A DNA stretch of 64,000 nt from Daphnia carinata (lineage: Eukaryota; Arthropoda; Branchiopoda; Diplostraca; Daphniidae). The notes under the pieces are model-generated. The model searched no databases and was not told the DNA's origin. It was given only the letters and a program-made list of their open reading frames with translations. The stretch covers positions 620,001-684,000 of the forward strand of contig NC_081333.1 of assembly GCF_022539665.2 (NCBI RefSeq), given 5' to 3'. Shown piece after piece: positions 24,901 to 42,714 of the stretch; the first letter of the stretch is position 1, and the number at the start of each line of letters is the position of its first letter. A program made the translations under genes and the position numbers.

Positions 24901-27097
24901 CTCTCGCCTTTCTCCATCAAATAGTACTCCACATTGCGCAACCTATCGTCGTTTGAGCGTCATAACTCGCGTCAGTACATCGATAGACGATTCTTACCTC
25001 TATTATGCAATCACGCAATTCCTACGCGACACATGCCGAACGTATGGGGAAGAACGCCCCATACACGTCCACGACTGGGCTTTCGAAAGCATCGATTTCG
25101 TACGATTATGTAGGTATGCAAATGGCGGTATTTCATGATGGCAGAGGATTGAGCTAGACTAACGGGTAGAATCGTTCGAAATCCCTTTTTCTGATTTGGT
25201 TTTGAGATTAAGAGAACAGGAATGGAATAGTCGAGATGGTTTTGGCAACCTCTTATTTTGTTTGATTCTTTTTTTTGTTCAACCAGATGTAGCATTTGCT
25301 TTTTATAGTGAATACATTATGCGTATAGCAAAAATATTCATGTTGCGAATGGGCAACAAAGTTCTCCCTGTCACACCTACCGTATCTAGCAAAACAAAAA
25401 AAAAATAGTTTCTAAACGTAGAAAATAAATGAGCTTTCTTATTTATTTAATTTTATATACAGTACATATACTGTATACGTATATTAAAAAAAAACAAAAA
25501 AGAAACGAATATATTGGATTCCATTATCAAGCTAGTGGACTGCTAGTTAGATAAAAAAAAAAAAAAAAAAAAAAAAAACTGTACCATCAACCTTTCGAGA
25601 TTGACTGAAAACACAATAAGCAGAGGACGAAAGAAAAGACGACGATAATCATCTTTCGTCTGGCTGTTCTTTTGTCCAACGTTTCACCCACATAACCAGT
25701 GGTCGAGCTTGGCGTTCGAGGCGGCGTATCAGAGAGGGAGGGCTGAGGCAGCAAGAACATTTGACCAGTCAGGTCACGTCCGATCGCGCTGCGACAGACA
25801 CACACACACAGGGCACGCATGCACGCACGCCTAGCCTGTAAATACACCCATACACAAGCATTTTTTTTTTTTTTTTTTTTTTTTTAAAGAAAGAGAAAGA
25901 AAAAATAAAATAAATATGTACAAATAAATAGAGGAAAAAGGCAGCAGTCAAAGTGGAAAGGAGAAGAGTCACAGATTTGTTGCTGTAGCCAACGAATCGA
26001 CTTCATTTTTCATCTGCTCGTCGTCGGGCCAGTATTTGACGGCTCTTTGCTCCTCTTCTCTTTCGTTTCGTCTATCCGAAAAGAAACAAAAAAACAAACA
26101 GAAAATGTCAGAAGCATTGGCTTTTTGAAACTATTATACTGTCCGTTGCCTGTGTTGTTCTACCTGTGGGTCCTTGTTGAGGACAGCGACTAATGGCCCA
26201 TCTAACCTATTGTAATGTTAAGAAATCTGTCACGAACTCACAGCACAGAAAGGTCGACGTGATTCGTGTTGCTTAAGCAGCAGAAGGGACCCAACGGCTG
26301 CTCAGCCTTGACCATCCACCACTCGTTTATTCACAGTGATTTAGTTAACGATTCATTCTGAACATAGACCTATCATAGGGAAATGTTTCGATAGGCTCCC
26401 TATAGACCTTCTGATAGCCCACAATCATTGGCCACATTATAACCATAGGGTCTGGCATTATTTTATATTTTTTTTTTTCAAAATTTTTAGCTAAAAAAGA
26501 AATTAGTTTAAAATCTACATAAAAAGAAGGCACATAAACATAGAGTTTAGACTTTTAGTCGTCGTTTATGATCGCAGAGTCTAAACCTAATGAGATTTAA
26601 AAAAAAAAAAAAAATGTGTTCTATAGTATTCATTGGTTTGTTTACGTTCACGTAGCTGCGGACCCGTCTAGCGGTCGCAGGGGAGCCATCGGGCCCAACA
26701 ATCGAGAGGCTACTGTTCCAATCCAAACACAAGATTCGTATCAAATCGGTAGATCGGCTCCCGAAGGACGCAGAAAAATAGAGCGAGATTCGATCCACCA
26801 ATGCTATACAAGTCCCATACGCACGTCAACACACCTAGAAACAATCGTCGTTCTCTCATGTAATGGCCTGGTGACCTTTAAACAAAGGAATCAAAAAAAA
26901 AAAAAAAAAAAAAAAAGAAATAATTAACAATGTGGGATGTGATCACATTTTTCCTTTGCGAGCAATTGAAAATTGCCAATAGAAAGGGGAATAAAATTCG
27001 AGGCGGCTTCGCTGTCAACTGTTTATCTACACAAGCGTTGCGATCTTTTGCCAAAGAAAAAGTAGCAATAAATAACGACTGAAAATCACTGTTGTCT

Positions 27098-27099
27098 TG

Positions 27100-27130
<31 letters not shown>
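27098..27130. repeat. TTTTG pentanucleotide repeat
   Basis: Consecutive TTTTG units in the intergenic region downstream of Runx A. Confidence 0.85.
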
Positions 27131-27131
<1 letters not shown>

Positions 27132-27942
27132 CGTAAAACGTAGATTGTTTGGACATGCTGAATTTAATTCAGCTGACAGCCATTGATGGATGCACAGTGT
27201 TCGTGAGATCGCAAGCATCGCCTTCAATAAGGGAATGATAGGTGTGCTTACGATAACTTGCCGAATCAGGGGATGCTATACGACGAGTCTAGTTTTAGAC
27301 GCAAAACGTGTATACCTTGCCTAGTTGCGCCATTTCGAGCTTACGAATCTTGCCATTCGTTCTCCCCCGATTGTATGTTCACCTATTATTTCAAAACAAT
27401 TTCCAACTTGACTCAATTTTGGCTGGGACAATCGAAGATTCGTTTATAACCTCCATATCCATTCAAGTTATACAAACAAGTTCTTGTCTAAGTTTTGATG
27501 CGCTTATTCGTAAACCTTCAGCACATCCGACACATCTTTAAAAATTGCGCCGTGTTCGCATTTCGAAGCCTCTCTCAGCCGCATTGGTTCGACTTCGATT
27601 CTTCTAGAAGTCAGGGACAGCAACGATGGCTGTCCGATAAAAAAAAAAAAAAAAAAAGCCCACGGGTATTTTCGCGTAGAAATTGATCGGATGAAGTGGC
27701 GTTTCATACCTTTTTACGATCCCCCTATCAATAATTCAATGCGCATGACGCACTCAAATAGTGGACAGTCTTTGGCACGAATGTATTTATTTTTCGCATT
27801 TCGTAAAGGGAATCAAATATGACAGGGCTTTCCATTGGTACGAGAAAAAAAAACAAACAAACAAACATTAGTAATCTAACTCTAACGCGAGCAGTGAACT
27901 TTGACGTGAAATATAAAGGGCAAAAAACCAAAGCAGAAATCA

Positions 27943-27948
27943 TTTATT
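27943..27948 (-). terminator. Candidate polyadenylation signal for Runx A
   Basis: AATAAA on the minus strand about 400 nt beyond the Runx A stop. It is the first clear hexamer seen downstream on that strand; T-rich sequence between may belong to the 3' UTR. Confidence 0.3.
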
Positions 27949-28347
27949 ATCATTATAATTATAATTATTATTTTAAGTTCTGCCGGTTCTAGAAAATTCT
28001 TTTTACAAAGGGCTTGGTGGTCGACATTTTATAACTGGTTTGCTTTTTCATAATAAGCTTACGTCGTTCTGATACGCAATGAAAGAAGTGAAGACAAAAA
28101 TCGCGTATAGTTTTTTGTTTTGTTTTGTTTTTCTAAACACAATGGCGAAACGGCGGCTCCAGCTGACAAGAGATTCGCTCTATGAAACCGACCGGTGTGT
28201 ACAATTGAAGAAATTCAAAACAAAAACGATAGAACAATGAAGGGAAGCATTTTCTATAAGATTTTTGTTTTTTTTTTTGTTTGTTTTTTTTTTTTTAGTT
28301 TTTTTTTTTTCATTTGCATCTTTTTCAAATCCCGTTTCATATAGTTT

Positions 28348-33164
<4,817 letters not shown>

Positions 33165-33347
33165 TCAACAGCAGCGCAAATACACCCAAGAAAGAAAGAG
33201 GGGGGGGGGGGTGGGGTGGGGGGGTGGGAGAAGAGCTGAAGTGAAAGAAAACAAACAATCTGACCGATTCGGATCGTAGCCACAGTGCAACTCTGTCATA
33301 GCCCCCGTGATGGCACTATAAAATTCTCTCCCCTTTCAAACCCCGCT

Positions 33348-33353
33348 CTTCTT

Positions 33354-33383
<30 letters not shown>
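33348..33383. repeat. CTT trinucleotide repeat
   Basis: About 12 CTT units, 0.3 kb upstream of the Runx A start codon. Confidence 0.9.
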
Positions 33384-33384
<1 letters not shown>

Positions 33385-33549
33385 TTTTTTTTTGTTGTAG
33401 TTCTTCCCTTGTGGATTTTTGCTCTCGGCAGCGATTTTCACTTGTGTGATTTGTTTTGTTTTGTTTCCTCTTATCGTGTCTGCAGCTTTTAAAACCGAAC
33501 AAGTTTTCCCTCCTTTTTTTTTTTTTATATTTTGGTTTGGGTATTTGTT

Positions 33550-33553
<4 letters not shown>

Positions 33554-33586
<33 letters not shown>
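33554..33586. repeat. TG dinucleotide repeat
   Basis: About 16 TG units upstream of Runx A; potential Z-DNA-forming tract. Confidence 0.9.
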
Positions 33587-33589
<3 letters not shown>

Positions 33590-33763
33590 TGCTCACTCTC
33601 TCTCTTCGTTCGGTTCCTCTCGGCTAGCCGTTTCTTGACTTCTCTTTGGCACTGGTCCAGAAGTTGTGGTGGTCGCCCACTCGGCTTGTTCGGCGGAAGA
33701 TGCCTCCTTTTTTTCGATCGTACCCCCGAAAACGGGAGGAAGTATACATCCAACCCTCTCACC

Positions 33764-33799
<36 letters not shown>

Positions 33800-33891
33800 T
33801 CTAGTCGTAAAAACTCGGCGCGGCACACAGATCGATGCGGAAATCACAACTGGGGTCTCGGCTCCTTTCCGCTGGTTTTTCTTTTCTTCCT

Positions 33892-33894
<3 letters not shown>

Positions 33895-33923
<29 letters not shown>
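33895..33923. repeat. TC dinucleotide repeat
   Basis: About 14 TC units (GA on the Runx A sense strand), with more CTCT runs at 34010-34030. Confidence 0.9.
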
Positions 33924-33925
<2 letters not shown>

Positions 33926-34664
33926 TTATTTTTTTTTTTTTTTCGTCGTTTATGGCCTCGGCTTTTTGCTCGCAACCCAAAAATCACTAAGGTCCGGTTC
34001 GTTGTTGGGTCTCTCTCTCTCTCTCTGTCTCCTTCACTCACTTCACTTTCTTTGGCTGTCAGTCTCTCTCTCTGTCTTTTTGCCGAGCGTGCCGAGGGGG
34101 AGGCCAGCCGCTGCTGCTCTTTCACAAAGATGCAAAAAAGGGAGAAACAAAAGTCCTTAGGCCACGCACTGAAGGCGTGACATTGTTGAACGCCGTGTCA
34201 CTTTCCTCACTGCGAAAAATAATTTGATTGCAACTGTTCACTGATGATGAGCGCGCAGTATCCCGATGAAGAGCGGCGTTTTAAAAAATTTCAAACGTAA
34301 TAAGAATTTTCCTCCAAAAAAAAAAAAAAATAAATAAATAAATAAATAAAAAGAAGAAAATAAAATAAAAACGAATAAAAAAAGAGAGAGGGGGGGGGGT
34401 GGTGGTGGTCTGTGGTGTTTTGCGACGCGTCTTAACAGCCGAGCTGCTGACAGCACACAAGAGCTGGAAACTCGGACGTGTGGAGAGTTGGGTAAAGGAC
34501 GGCCAGAACTGGATGGTTGGCGGTGCCGACCAAGAGGAAAGGGGAGCCCCGATGTGAGAGGAAAAAGAAGGAAGGGGGGGAGGGGATGGAGGAGGAGGGC
34601 GTTGGCGGCGTTTACCAGTGGCAGTTTCGCGGGTGGGGGAGGAGGGATGAAAGAGGGGCGCTAA

Positions 34665-34690
34665 CAGCAGCAGCAGCAGCAGCAGCAGCA
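34665..34690. repeat. CAG trinucleotide repeat
   Basis: About nine CAG units in a purine-rich stretch, followed by AAGC repeats; no supported reading frame uses it. Confidence 0.85.
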
Positions 34691-34792
34691 AGCAAGCAAG
34701 AAGCGGTGGTAGCGGAGCAGCGAGAAAGTCAACCATACCAACCACAGTGGACGACCCCAGAAATCGCGGTCGTCGAGCGCGGGAAAGAGGAT

Positions 34793-34794
<2 letters not shown>

Positions 34795-34824
<30 letters not shown>
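34795..34824. repeat. GA dinucleotide repeat
   Basis: About 15 GA units inside a purine-rich strand segment (34550-34910). GAGAG is the known core site for GAGA factor in insects; occupancy here is not known. Confidence 0.9.
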
Positions 34825-34826
<2 letters not shown>

Positions 34827-36213
34827 AGAGGAGGAGGGGAAAATAGAAGGGAGGAAAGGAGGGAGGGGGGAGAAAGAAGAAGAGGAGGAGGAAGACTCAT
34901 GACGAGCGAGACTGGGAGATTAAAGAAGCTCTCTGGCTCACCCCCCCCCCCTCGTGATGCCAACTGCCGCAGCTGCTGCACACACACGTATAGTCCCTCT
35001 CGGTTCTTTTTCTCCATTACGCTTCTTCGGCAAACCCTGCTAGTTTTCTTTTTTTTTTTTTTTTTCTTTTTTTTTTCCGACGCTTTTGGCCGCGCTCTCA
35101 ACAACGTCTTTACATTCAAGTGATTGGTCGGCGCCGGCCACTGAAAGGGAGGAGCTACCGCAGTCGTGACATCATCATCTCTCATCGACTCTTTCATCGT
35201 GACGTCCAACCGCTTCGCTTTACCCGATGAGTTCTCCCTCTCTTTTTCTTTTCTTTTCTTTTTCATCTTGTTGTTGTTGTTCTTGATGATTTGATTTTTT
35301 TTTTTTTTTGGGGTTGTTTTCGGTTTCCCTTTGTCAACGCGTAAATTTCGTGTGCGTCTCAGTTGAACACGCGAATGGATACAGAGAGAGAGAGAGAGAG
35401 TGGCAAGCTAAACGAAGAACCGCGATCTCTCTCTCCTTTCGCATTGTGTGATGTACAGTTGCGAGTTGCCTTGCCCGCGACATCAACCAAACACAACAAC
35501 AACAAAAGGGGGCACACACGCACACACACAAAAAAAAAAAGGAGAACAATGAACGGTAAGCATTCGAGGGTGGCTATTTATCTCTAGTCTTTCGGGAATT
35601 GAGCAATACAAGTATTTTATTTTTTTTTTTTTTTTTTGGACTACTCGTTAAGGCGGCTAACCCGCCTTCAACATTCTTTTTTTTTTTTTTTTATGTTGTT
35701 GTAGTTGGGGAGGGGGCGTCCCCATAGCTGCTAATCTGACGGTGACGACATGATGTACACACAGGAGTGGCATGGTATAGCCGTCGAGGTGCCTACATCT
35801 AAGTGCCACGCTTCACTTACGCTTTAGATATGGGGTCAGCTGCTACCCAGTGGCTCTTTGACCGTACGTAAATCAGAGCAGCAGCAGCAGCAGCAGCACC
35901 CAGTGGATTAAAGAAAGAAAAGGGAGAAACAAAAAAAAAAAAAAAAAAAAAGGGGGGTAGGGGGGAGCCCATCAGCGAGGCCAATTTAGATGTCGATAAA
36001 TCATGGAAGCCCAGAGAAGAAGTGAGGGAAAAAAAAAACGAAAGGGAGAGATACTAGCTACAATGGAGTATATTTATACACACACACAGACACAGACACA
36101 TACAGAGCACATAGGCCTATGTGTAGTGTGTGCGGATTCTGGGAGAGAATCTGGAAAAAAAAGGGAGCGATTCCAAAGGGCTGGGCCAATAGTGAGAAAC
36201 GATATATAGACAG

Positions 36214-36237
36214 TATATATATATATATATATATATA
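36214..36237. repeat. TA dinucleotide repeat
   Basis: About 12 TA units in the inter-Runx region. Confidence 0.9.
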
Positions 36238-36990
36238 GGGAACGTTGGGTTTGTATACATCAAGTCTGTGACGGCAAGGTCTTGACAGCTGGAGTGCCGG
36301 ATGGGGAGGGCCACGGATGGAGGGGGGGGGGGCGCGTTCTTTTTCTAGATTTCTCTATATAACAGAGTACGCCTAACATCCCCCTCTTGATCTCTCTCTC
36401 CCCCCCCGTCCCTTCGTGTTTTCTACTGTTCAGCCCTTATTCGCGCACTCCCACTCCACCAGCCCTCCATCGTCCTTATTTGTTATATATCTATAATTCT
36501 ATATAAACGCATAAAACGAAAAAAAAAGAAAAAAAAGAGGAACGAGAGAGGGGGATGAAGAGGACGCGAATGCGGCGTTACATCGGACCATTGTCCCCCC
36601 CCCCTTTCCTTCTATCCATCCGTGCTTTCCTAGTTTCTGTAGTAGTTGCTTCGCTAAAAAATAAAAAAAAGAAAGAATATAAGCCATACACGGAGCTCTA
36701 TCACGTCATGGGCCTGGGCATATATATATATATATACACCAGAGATGCCACAGTGGCACATCCGAAGCCAACACACATATACAAGCTATTCAGCGTCTAT
36801 AGGCTTTTATAGAGGGAAACACAGTTTCCCAGATCGAGCCCCCTCCCCTTCTTGATCGTCTTTCTCTTCAGCTCTTTTGCCATCTCCTTTTCATCGATAA
36901 ACTTGCCGCATGGTTGAGCGGCTAGAGAGAGAGAGGCTAGACGCAAGCTCAGCATATATAGCAAACCCTCAAATAAGAAAGAAACCAACA

Positions 36991-36991
<1 letters not shown>

Positions 36992-37028
<37 letters not shown>
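36992..37028. repeat. A homopolymer of 37 nt
   Basis: The longest single-base run noticed in the window, followed by another TA tract near 37060. Confidence 0.9.
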
Positions 37029-37030
<2 letters not shown>

Positions 37031-37421
37031 TGCCAGACTAAACTAGGCTCGTTTTTTATATATATATATATATATGCGTGTGTTGAAAGGGCCAAAAAAG
37101 CATAGAGCACACAAAATAAAATGACCCTACCAATTTTCCGAGAGCTATTTGTGTGTGTGCAAGAGGCTAGAAGCGAAACGGCTGCACAGTTCCCTTTTTT
37201 TTTTTTTTTTTCTTCCTTTATATGCCATTGAGGAGACCATTGTCACATGTGGCTTGTATTTGGTATAGCCTCAAAAAAAAAAAAAAAAAAAAAAACTTCT
37301 AGGTTCGCTTTTCAATAGGTAGCACGCACCGGGCCTTTTTTTTTTTTTTCATTCAATGGAAGACGAAGAAGAAGAGGAGGCTATATACTGACCCAACACA
37401 CACTGCACGCTGAGTACGCGC

Positions 37422-37447
37422 AGAGAGAGAGAGAGAGAGAGAGAGAG
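37422..37447. repeat. GA dinucleotide repeat
   Basis: About 13 GA units in the inter-Runx region. Confidence 0.9.
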
Positions 37448-38735
37448 TAAAAGATACAAAACAAAAGTATTTCTTCATTCTGTTCGTTGTGTTTTGTACG
37501 TCTCTTTTTTAGGCCTTTGATCCTGACCGAGCGCGGAGTAGTGGTTTACTCGTTATTCCTGTCAAACCCATCACGACGCGGATTCTTACTTCAAAGCCCG
37601 CTCTTTTTGTCAGACTGACCTCTTACTTGTCCTTCTTTTTGCTTTTAGAAAAGAATTTTTTTCTATTTCCTTTTTTTTTTTTTTTTTTTTTTTTTTTGAG
37701 ATCTTATTCTATCAGGTTTCACGGTTGGTTTCCCTCGACTACAAAGCCAGCGAGAGGCTGTGTTCGAAAAGAGACCAAATGGATAATATAAAGACGGCCC
37801 CGAAATTCCATCGTCTGCGCATTTCCATGAACCGTCGCATTCCAGCGGACGTTCCAACGCAACTGCATAAGAAAAGTCAACTCTTCATTTCACTCGATAT
37901 GTTGGCCTTTTTTTTTTTTTGTCTTTTTGGCGGAGCAACACAATTCGCCACTCGTTTGATGTTCTGAAAAGGGCCAAACAGCACCGCCAATCCGGAAAGA
38001 GGTGGTTAAAAATCTTGGCACGTCCTTTGATCATCATCGCGTTGTTGTTAAACGTTTCATTATTCGATTTAAAACAGAAAAAAAAAAGGCAATTGAAAGC
38101 GTTGTCCTATAGACAGCCGCTAGATGACCACAAATAGTTTGCTCAATTTGAATAGCATCACGTGAATTTCGCGCTAGGCCTTTCATTTCCGAAGAAGAAA
38201 CAGAGATTCAAATTTGATTAGGCCTAGATAATAAAACGATGAATAATGTAAAAAGGCAACGTTTTTTGTTTGGTTTTTAAAACGATTTATTCGGTCGATA
38301 TAGAAGAGCCGTAACATTCCTTAACTCATTTTCTATTATCATACGTAATCGTTTGTAGTGTGTGCACGTGCAGCAGAGTTAGGAAGCTTCCTTTTCCACG
38401 GCATTTCCGTTGCTCGCACGCTGGTCATGTCAGGCCACACCGGAACTTGGGAGCACAGCGTTCAATGATAAAGAAAAGACAGGACGGACGGTTCTTATCA
38501 GGGCGAAAAAAAAAAATAAAAATAAAAAAAAATAAATAAATACAACGTCTTTCCTACACAGAAAAAAAAAAAAAAAAAAAAAAAAAAAAGAAGAAGTAGA
38601 AGTTGGAATAAAATCAAACGCTAAAAGAGGGAGGAGTCAGGGAGCCTTAAAAAAAAAAATCGGATGCGGATGCGAAGCAATATTTTTTTTTTTTCGTTAT
38701 GCAGCAGCCTCCGAAAACGAAATCCTTGTCTGATG

Positions 38736-38768
<33 letters not shown>

Positions 38769-38842
38769 GCACGTGCGATAGGTAGGTATAAGACGAGTCA
38801 CTGGTGATAAAGGCATATACATATTCGGAAACCCCTTTTTTT

Positions 38843-38863
38843 GGGGGGGGGGGGGGGGGGGGG
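38843..38863. repeat. G homopolymer of 21 nt
   Basis: An uninterrupted plus-strand G run between the Runx genes, preceded by a T run. Confidence 0.85.
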
Positions 38864-40680
38864 AGCCCTTCTTCTCTCTGCTGGAGACTTGAGCGAGGCT
38901 CCGACACGTACACCTCATCCCAAACCAGCATGTAACGTCTACTACCTGCTGTTTGTTCAAACTACCATGAAGGTGCTTGTGTAAAAAAATAAAATAAAAT
39001 AAAATAAAAGAAGAATTTTTTTTTTTTTTTTTTTTTTTTAGTCTTGTAGACGATCGCGGCTGCTGCGTAACTGCTTTATTTCAGGAGGCAAGGAGGCGGA
39101 GGAGGAGAGGAGCGAAGTTGGAGAAAAACCAAGACATTTACAGAGAAGAGGGGCGGGTCGGTAACTTTGTGTAGCAATCGAGTTATAAGGGTATAAAAAC
39201 AACATTTGAAAAGAACCCCGAAATTCCCAAAATATTTACGCTTATAGCCCTCCCCCTCCTTAAGACACTTAAGGAAAAAAAAAAAAAAAAAAAAAAAAAG
39301 GTTCATGACTGGGCCGAAAGACGATCGAAAAAAATTCTGGGCTGCACTTCGTATGAAGCAAACGAGTCAATGACTTTATAACAAAAGGGGTGTGTAATAG
39401 ATTTTTTTTTTTTTTTTATCGTAAAGGTGAAACCGAGTTTTGTCGTTGGAAAAAGGGCAATTCATGAAATAGGATGGAGCAAGAGGCGATTCAAGATGAT
39501 CTCTGAAACGTTCATAGCCAATGCTGATGTTCTTTTTGAAAGACTAGACTATCTGCGGGGTAGATAATAGAGTTTAACCGTTGGCCAAAGCTCGTCTAGC
39601 GATGCTGACAGTTCATGAATTGATTGCGATTTTTCATTTCAGAACTAGCTCGAGTATTGGCAGCAATCGATGGTCATATCTGCGCTATAAATAAATGCTT
39701 TTTACCTTTCACTTTCTTTATCTTGTCGATGCTCATAAATTCTCTTCTTTTTTTTTCTTTTTTTTTTTTTGTAGGCGTATATATCTTGTGTGTGTGCGTG
39801 TGTGTGTTTCCTCTATGATAAACACGAGTTGTTAAAAAGTTGTTTTGGCCCGTGTCCGATCGCAGGTCTCCCATCTCCTCTCCATTCGGCGTCATAAACG
39901 GCATTTTTTTTTTTCTGGTCTGGCTAGCCATTTATTACCCCGTGCCTTGTCTGCCATTTTAGGGAAGGCTCAAATAAAAACTGAACACCGTTATAAAAAA
40001 CAAAAAAAAAAAAACCCAGCAACCCAAAGAATTTTCTGCTTGCATTTCATCTTTTTTTTTTGTCTTCTATGTTTTTCTTTCTTTTCTTTTTTTTTCGGTT
40101 CGCATGTAACAAATCATCCACGAGTATGAGCTGTTCGTGTAAAGTCAGAAGAGTTTTATTAAGAAGCCTCGTGCCACCTTTAGTTTCATTTGGAATGTTC
40201 TGTTTTTATTTTTTTTATTTGTGTGGGGGTTTTGGGGGAGGCGGGGGGGGGGGTGTCTTCTTCTTTTGCTTCTTCGCGACGACTTATGTAGGCTTTTGAA
40301 CACAATAGGATTTTTTTTTTTTTTTTGCTTTCCAAATAAAGAAAATCGAGTTTTAAACCAGTTTCCCTTTTTTTTTTTTTTTTTAAGGCACGAGGGTTAC
40401 GGTGGCTAGTCTCCGTTGAAAAGTTGATGGTCCGTTTCGAAGAGAGACAGACAGTTAAAAAAAAAAAAAAAAGATAACTATTTTACATCGTATATAGATA
40501 GGCCTAAATTGATACACGCTTTCATTTCATGGCCTCTTTTCATTTCCATGCGTATCATGATGGTTTCAAAGAATAAATGAACACCCGTAGACTGATGTGT
40601 TGGTCAATCCGTGAAGTAGGCGTGGTATTAGTTCTGCTCGTCAAGGGTTCCTAACTCTCCATTGGTTGTATATAAAAATA

Positions 40681-40711
<31 letters not shown>

Positions 40712-42676
40712 CCGCCCGTCTTTGGCTGCAGCTGCACACGGACTCGCATGACACAACAGGATTTCGCCACTCTTCCGTCTGTACATCGTCGTCCATGTAG
40801 ATGTTGTGAATATAACACTCCCAGTTGGTATGTCATCTATTATCACTAGAGAATTGGAAAAGAGCACGCAATCAAGCTCCAGCTATACGTATCAAATGGG
40901 TGTGTCTTTTCGATGGTGATCTATTTTTGCCAAAGACATTTGATCGAATCATAATTGGGATTCGACCTGCAGCTCTTTTACGCACATTTTTTTTTTTCCG
41001 TGCGTGCGTGCGTATGTGTGTGTGTGTGTGTGCAGTAGATGAAAATGCTCTTATATAGAACTCCACCAGTGATGCTTTCAACCAATTTTGGTAGACCCAA
41101 CTTGATTTACTCCCACACGTGCCGCACTTGCCTCTCCGCCGTTATTCGAATTATCCGAGATGAGACAATCTAAAAGGATATACAAAGCTGCGTACAATCC
41201 AGTACCAAAAAACGGCTCTTTCCTAAGAGAGTCTGTTGCCATTAGAAATCAAGAGGGGAAAAAAAGAAAATTATATGTCTATACCTGATGGTCTCTGTAC
41301 CTAGAAGAAGCAAAATGAAATCGACTTTCACTTCTGGCCTCTCATTGGCTCCATGATTTTAGTACGCCGCATATTTTTACATCGTCCAGTAAATCAAGCT
41401 CCTCTGCCAGGCTCGTCAACGCATGCTTTCAGCATTTATTTAACGAAGTAAAAGCTGAATGGACATTATATACAGTCTATTTCTGAACTAAATTAAGACA
41501 CACGACTTTTATGCGACGCATCGGCTCGTAAAAGAGCTTAAGAGCATATTCATCCTCGTTCATTATGAAAGCTTTGTCCCGTATTTTTCGCGAAATCTTA
41601 CATAAAGCCTAGGGAAATTTATTTTGCCGTTGATGGTGGCCGAATGTAATCATTTTGACCGTGCCTCCTCCACTTGGCTATGCGCATTTCGGGTAATAAT
41701 TTCCTTGGACAAGAATATAGCCTACTCGGTTCTATTCCCACTTCCTTTGCTTGTAACCAGAAGTGACCCAAGTAAAAGCAGCGGCATCGCAAAATGCTTC
41801 CGTTGTTTAATCCTTTGAAAAAAGAAAAAAATGTTTATACGCTTCCGTTTCATCTTTTCCCAGTCTTTTTTTTTTTCACCTGTCAAAGACGGGGCTCGCA
41901 CCAGAACGAAATGGCCCGTAACACCGCACCTGTGGCTCGTTCATCTGCGCACTATTCAAATATGCAAATCACCACGAATTGGAAATGGATAATTGGTGAA
42001 AGGGCTGTACCAGATATATGTATATTCCTAAAAATGGAACAGCTGATGGCCTTCCTCAGTAGCTGTACGCGGCTGTGAACTACTGACAATTAAGGTCGTC
42101 GGCATGTACATAAAAGATAAAAGGGGGGTGGGGACTAAATAGTCAAAAGTGGGGCACCGTACGTAGTGGCATTAAGCGCGAATTAGGATGGCAATAGCTC
42201 TATACATGTTGCTCGCGGATTTCAAGCCTTTCATCCCCCCCATTCCGCCCTTTTCATTATCCCATCCGTTTCTTCCGATTCGCCTATCCAATTCGGTTCG
42301 TTTTTGGCACTTACTGTCAATATCGGTTTCAAAAATGAGGCTTTCCGTGAAATGTTGGCTGCATACTTGTGTATATAGACATTGTATCGTCGTTTGCCAA
42401 TAATTATTTTATTTTTTTTTTTTTCAAAGCTGTTCATACCTTAGTATTTTAAAATGCTGAGGGGCGACCATAACTGTCACGGCCATCTGAGAATCCAATA
42501 AAAAAAAAAAAAACAAAGCCCACCAGAAAAATAGCGAAGAGAATTTAAAGAAAATGAATTAGGGGAGAAAGGCTATTATCGGCTCACTGTAAAAGGCCGT
42601 TTGAAAATTGTGCCCTTTCTCGCTTCGCCTCATAAAAGGATGCAGCTGTTTCTACAGTTGACAAACATGAAACAAA

Positions 42677-42679
<3 letters not shown>

Positions 42680-42711
<32 letters not shown>
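42680..42711. repeat. TA dinucleotide repeat
   Basis: About 16 TA units in the inter-Runx region. Confidence 0.9.

Positions 42712-42714
<3 letters not shown>

Larger units (their letters stand above)
18933..28347. other. Gene-poor intergenic region downstream of Runx A
   Basis: About 9.4 kb in which I find no convincing exon on either strand. It contains many A and T tracts of 10-28 nt (e.g. near 21785, 22110, 24010, 25555, 25865, 26900), a TTTTG repeat and short open frames without motifs. The longest, minus 23639-23959 (106 codons), has scattered cysteines but no leader or family. A GC-rich patch lies at about 19250-19560. The part nearest 28 kb is probably the Runx A 3' UTR. Confidence 0.5.

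Noticed and set aside
25145-25195. tRNA-like B-box (GTTCGAAATCCC followed by T run)
   Set aside because: No acceptor stem, A-box spacing or cloverleaf could be built around it.
33419-34180. 253-codon plus frame upstream of Runx A
   Set aside because: Its length comes from TG, TC, T and A tracts that contain no stops in some frames; no domain or codon bias.
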